Of a DNA stretch of 46,017 nucleotides, positions 43,597 to 46,017 are shown piece by piece (position 1 is the stretch's first letter; each line of letters opens with the position of its first letter). A program made the position numbers and the translations under genes. The stretch is from Granulicella sp. S156 (GTDB lineage: Bacteria > Acidobacteriota > Terriglobia > Terriglobales > Acidobacteriaceae): NCBI RefSeq assembly GCF_009766105.1, contig NZ_LMUH01000010.1:1-46017 (forward strand). Direction: 5' to 3'. The notes beneath the pieces were generated by a model. That model ran no database searches. It was not told where the DNA came from and worked only from the letters and a program-made list of their open reading frames with translations.

Positions 43597-44529
43597 ATGA
43601 CGAATCTCAACGAGCTTCAAACCTTTGCCCTGGTGGCTCAGTCGAGGAGTTTCACGTTGGCCGCCGAGCGTCTCAAGCTTCCCAAGTCATCTGTCAGCCG
43701 CGCCATTAGCCGGCTGGAAAAGCGACTGGATGTTCAACTGATCCAGCGCACAACGCGCAGCGTCCGGCTTACCGAAGCCGGCAGGCTTTATCTCACCCAC
43801 TGCGAAAAAGTGATCGAAGAGGCCGAACAGGCAGATATTGCGATCGGCGCAATGATGGCCACTCCCAAAGGAAAACTGCGCATCGGTGCACCCGTCGCGT
43901 TCGCGCGCTTCGTGCTTGAACCGTTGATGAACGAGTTCTTGCTCTTGTACCCGGAGCTACGCGTCCACATCGACCTGCTGCACGCGAAAGAGCGGCAGAG
44001 CGACGAGGGCTTCGATCTGGTCGTGCGGGTTGGACCGCTGGAAGATTCTGCCTGGCTGGTCAAGCCTCTTATGCGGGTGAGATTGGGCTTATACGCAAGT
44101 CCTGCACTGCTCAAACGACATCGGCGGCCGCAATCCCCTTCCGATCTGCAGCAGTATCCCTGCATTGTGTCCAGCTGTGGCCCGCTGGGCGAATCAGGAG
44201 ACCACGCCATGTGGCGTCTCCATCGTGAACGTGAGGTTCGTGAGATTCAAGTGGTCGCACGAGTGGCCGTACCCGATCCCTCCGTGCATCACCAACTAGC
44301 CCTGAAGGGTTTGGGCATTGCGATGCTCGGTCAAGCCGAAGTCGGGCCTGATTTGAAAGAGCGGAGGCTGGTGCGGCTACTGCCGGAATGGGAGCCGGAT
44401 CCGATTGAGTTATACGCCCTGCATCCTTCACGGCTCGCCGCTTCACCGAAGGTGAGAGTCTTGTTGGAGTTCTTGGGAAAACACTGTAACGATGCCTACA
44501 AACTCAAAGGGGCCGCTTCGGGACGTTGA
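43597..44529 (+). CDS. LysR-family transcriptional regulator
   Basis: 310 residues with GGGGAGG before ATG. N-terminal HTH LNELQTFALVAQSRSFTLAAERLKLPKSSVSRAISRLEKRLDVQL is typical (here residues 3-48, quoted in part only as FTLAAERLKLPKSSVSRAIS). The C-terminal effector domain of the CrgA-like subgroup follows. It most likely controls the divergent gene at 43478 through the dyad at 43565-43580, and possibly the NmrA gene at 40039 through the copy A dyad. Effector unknown. Confidence 0.93.
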   Translation: MTNLNELQTFALVAQSRSFTLAAERLKLPKSSVSRAISRLEKRLDVQLIQRTTRSVRLTEAGRLYLTHCEKVIEEAEQADIAIGAMMATPKGKLRIGAPVAFARFVLEPLMNEFLLLYPELRVHIDLLHAKERQSDEGFDLVVRVGPLEDSAWLVKPLMRVRLGLYASPALLKRHRRPQSPSDLQQYPCIVSSCGPLGESGDHAMWRLHREREVREIQVVARVAVPDPSVHHQLALKGLGIAMLGQAEVGPDLKERRLVRLLPEWEPDPIELYALHPSRLAASPKVRVLLEFLGKHCNDAYKLKGAASGR

Positions 44530-44589
44530 AAAAACTTCTGCCCGACGGCGCAACACGCACCATCAAATAGAGCCAGGATGGTCACTCTA

Positions 44590-45858
44590 TCAGTTGGCAA
44601 GCGAGGTCGCCCGTTCTCCGGTTAATCTCTGCCTGATGTGTTGTCTCAGACGGTCGGCGAAGGTTGGAGAGGACTCGGCTGTGTTTGACAGGACGACGAC
44701 GGCAAAGTCGCCCTTCGGATTGAAGAGGGCATAAGCACTGTATCCACCGGTTCCGCCAGGGTGTAAATAGTCACCCGTTGCGGGTTGATAGCGCCAGGCG
44801 AGAGCGATCCTTCCGCCTTCCCCGTCGGCACGCAGCTGGTGAGATTGGATGAGAGCAGCCGGAAGGGTAGTGGCAGCGGACGAGCCGGTAGCCAGATTCA
44901 AATTCTCCGGATGCAGATTCGCTTGCAGGTACACCAGCATGTCTGATGCTGTAGACCGAATCGCTCCGCATCCCGCCAGAGCATCCCAGTCCCAGGCATG
45001 AGCCGGTTGATGGTCGCTCTTGTGTCCCGTAATGAATCGGGCCTGTTGCTCGGGAGATAACGATATGACCGTGTCTCTCATCCCCAGGGGACCAGTAACT
45101 TCTTGTTCGAGCAGGGTGGGATACGGCACGCCAACGCGATTCGACAGCGCCTGGCCAAGCAGGCCGAAGCCAAGATTGCTGTAGAGATACTCCGTCTGAG
45201 CGGGCATGGCAACGGTGTGTTTGGCTACGAAGGCGTAGAGATCGGCAGGTCGGTAGTCGGCATAGGGATTCGTTGGATCAGCGGGGTGGAAGTTGTCTGG
45301 CAGGCGCGGAAGGCCGGAGTGCTGCGTGGCTAGACTGAGGAGAGTAATTTCGCCTCCTTCAGGCTTAGGGACTAAGCCCGAAGGCAGCAATTCGCGAACC
45401 GGATCGTCGAAGCGAACCGTACCCTGCTCGACCATCTGCGACAGCACGAGGCCGGTAAAGGTCTTGGTGATGGAGCCAATCTCGTAGATGGAATCTGGCT
45501 TTGCCGTTCCGTAACTGAAGACGCGGGAAACTCCATGTTCTACCACTGCGACGGAGACGCCCGCACCGGTCGAGGAGGCAAGCTCACCGTTCTTGAGCGC
45601 TCCCGCAATGTCCTTGTCGAGCACGGCTTGGAGATCACCAACCGCGACTGGAGGCAGTGCCTTGTCGTATTTCTCTCCACGAAGGAGCTCGCCGAGGTTG
45701 CCGCCGGTGACGAGCACGAGCAAGCGGTTGCCGACGAGCAAGAAGGCCATCCCCAACACGGCCACAGAAAGAATGGACAACACGATCTTCCTGGCGCGTG
45801 AAGATCCACCACGCACCGGCTTCCCCTGAACGCGCATGTCTCGCATGTCTTTTGCCAT
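44590..45858 (-). CDS. Membrane-anchored serine beta-lactamase-like hydrolase
   Basis: 422 residues. A basic segment and one membrane helix (IVLSILSVAVLGMAFLLVG, ~26-44) anchor an extracytoplasmic class C beta-lactamase/DD-peptidase fold. Catalytic S129 and K132 are in GSITKTF, Y226 and N228 are in YSNLGF, and the third box is HPGGTGGYS (His-x-Gly in place of Lys-Thr-Gly). Such proteins hydrolyse esters, D-amino-acid peptides or beta-lactams; the HPGGTGG box favours esterase or peptidase. No regulator is adjacent. Confidence 0.88.
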   Translation of the reverse strand: MAKDMRDMRVQGKPVRGGSSRARKIVLSILSVAVLGMAFLLVGNRLLVLVTGGNLGELLRGEKYDKALPPVAVGDLQAVLDKDIAGALKNGELASSTGAGVSVAVVEHGVSRVFSYGTAKPDSIYEIGSITKTFTGLVLSQMVEQGTVRFDDPVRELLPSGLVPKPEGGEITLLSLATQHSGLPRLPDNFHPADPTNPYADYRPADLYAFVAKHTVAMPAQTEYLYSNLGFGLLGQALSNRVGVPYPTLLEQEVTGPLGMRDTVISLSPEQQARFITGHKSDHQPAHAWDWDALAGCGAIRSTASDMLVYLQANLHPENLNLATGSSAATTLPAALIQSHQLRADGEGGRIALAWRYQPATGDYLHPGGTGGYSAYALFNPKGDFAVVVLSNTAESSPTFADRLRQHIRQRLTGERATSLAN

Positions 45859-45963
45859 CGTGGATCATGTTACGAGTTTTCGGCTCACATCAAGTGCCTG
45901 CAATGCCTTTTCGGGCACTCCGGCCAAGCGTCACCTGATGGCCAAGCCACGCTACAATTCCCC

Positions 45964-46017
45964 ATGCCCATGCGTCGCATCCCTCTCAGTCCCGTGCTAT
46001 CGGGAATCGCGCTGGGT
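45964..46017 (+). CDS. 5' end of an unidentified CDS running out of the window
   Basis: ATG 45964 opens a frame that reads MPMRRIPLSPVLSGIALG to the last base, a basic start followed by hydrophobic residues that could begin a signal peptide. TACAAT at 45953-45958 resembles a -10 box and would give a nearly leaderless message. Too short to identify. Confidence 0.45.
   Translation, partial: MPMRRIPLSPVLSGIALG

Overview
The window reads as a chromosomal segment of a soil-type Acidobacteriota, most likely the Acidobacteriaceae (Terriglobus/Granulicella/Edaphobacter relatives). The reasons are a secreted VWFA-related protein of the Acidobacteria-expanded family (28945-30093), tandem MacB-type permeases without an adjacent ATPase, many Gln-Ala-terminated signal peptides, secreted polysaccharide hydrolases, and fairly high GC. 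No phage genes, intact insertion sequences, rRNA or CRISPR arrays were seen. One tRNA (Leu-UAA) is present.

Layout. (1) 1-5837, + strand: a tightly overlapping operon of radical-SAM and methyltransferase genes. It holds the 3' end of a radical SAM gene, a class I methyltransferase, a B12-binding-type radical SAM enzyme, a methyltransferase fused to an ATZ/TRZ-type aminohydrolase, and a radical SAM/SPASM protein. It looks like an undescribed biosynthetic or modification pathway; its 5' end lies outside the window. (2) 5858-7177: GH18 chitinase, then an 840-bp AT-richer gap with strong hairpins. (3) 8016-12046: M61 peptidase, beta-propeller protein and HugZ-like protein. (4) 12079-14959: palindrome cluster, tRNA-Leu and two tandem ABC permeases. 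(5) 15019-18563: lytic transglycosylase diverging from an ECF sigma/ZAS anti-sigma pair. (6) 18694-24890: secreted protein of unknown function, glutamate formimidoyltransferase, PagL-like deacylase, YebC, LRR protein coupled to lysA, and a frameshifted PspC-domain gene. (7) 24971-30093: TPR protein, a three-gene membrane/secreted set and the VWFA protein, with two large imperfect palindromic repeats between genes. (8) 30434-35996: Zn alcohol dehydrogenase, HExxH protein, and LolC and LolD separated by an inserted FAD-monooxygenase/TetR divergon with two clear operators. (9) 36053-38872: secreted GH30 glycosidase with two CBM6-like modules. (10) 39191-44529: an arsenic resistance module (arsC-arsM / arsR-acr3) lying between two diverged copies of the same NmrA/LysR promoter region. 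(11) 44590-end: serine beta-lactamase-like hydrolase and the first codons of another gene.

How parts work together. ArsR would control both divergent arms of the arsenic module: reduction by ArsC, methylation by ArsM and efflux by Acr3. LolC and LolD belong to one lipoprotein-export ABC transporter although an accessory divergon now separates them. The sigma factor and its 80-residue zinc anti-sigma overlap by 4 nt and form a stress switch. The GH18 and GH30 enzymes fit a polymer-degrading lifestyle.

The most interesting items are the radical-SAM operon with its methyltransferase-aminohydrolase fusion, and the arsenic module framed by duplicated promoters, one of which now drives a chimeric DoxX-like gene.
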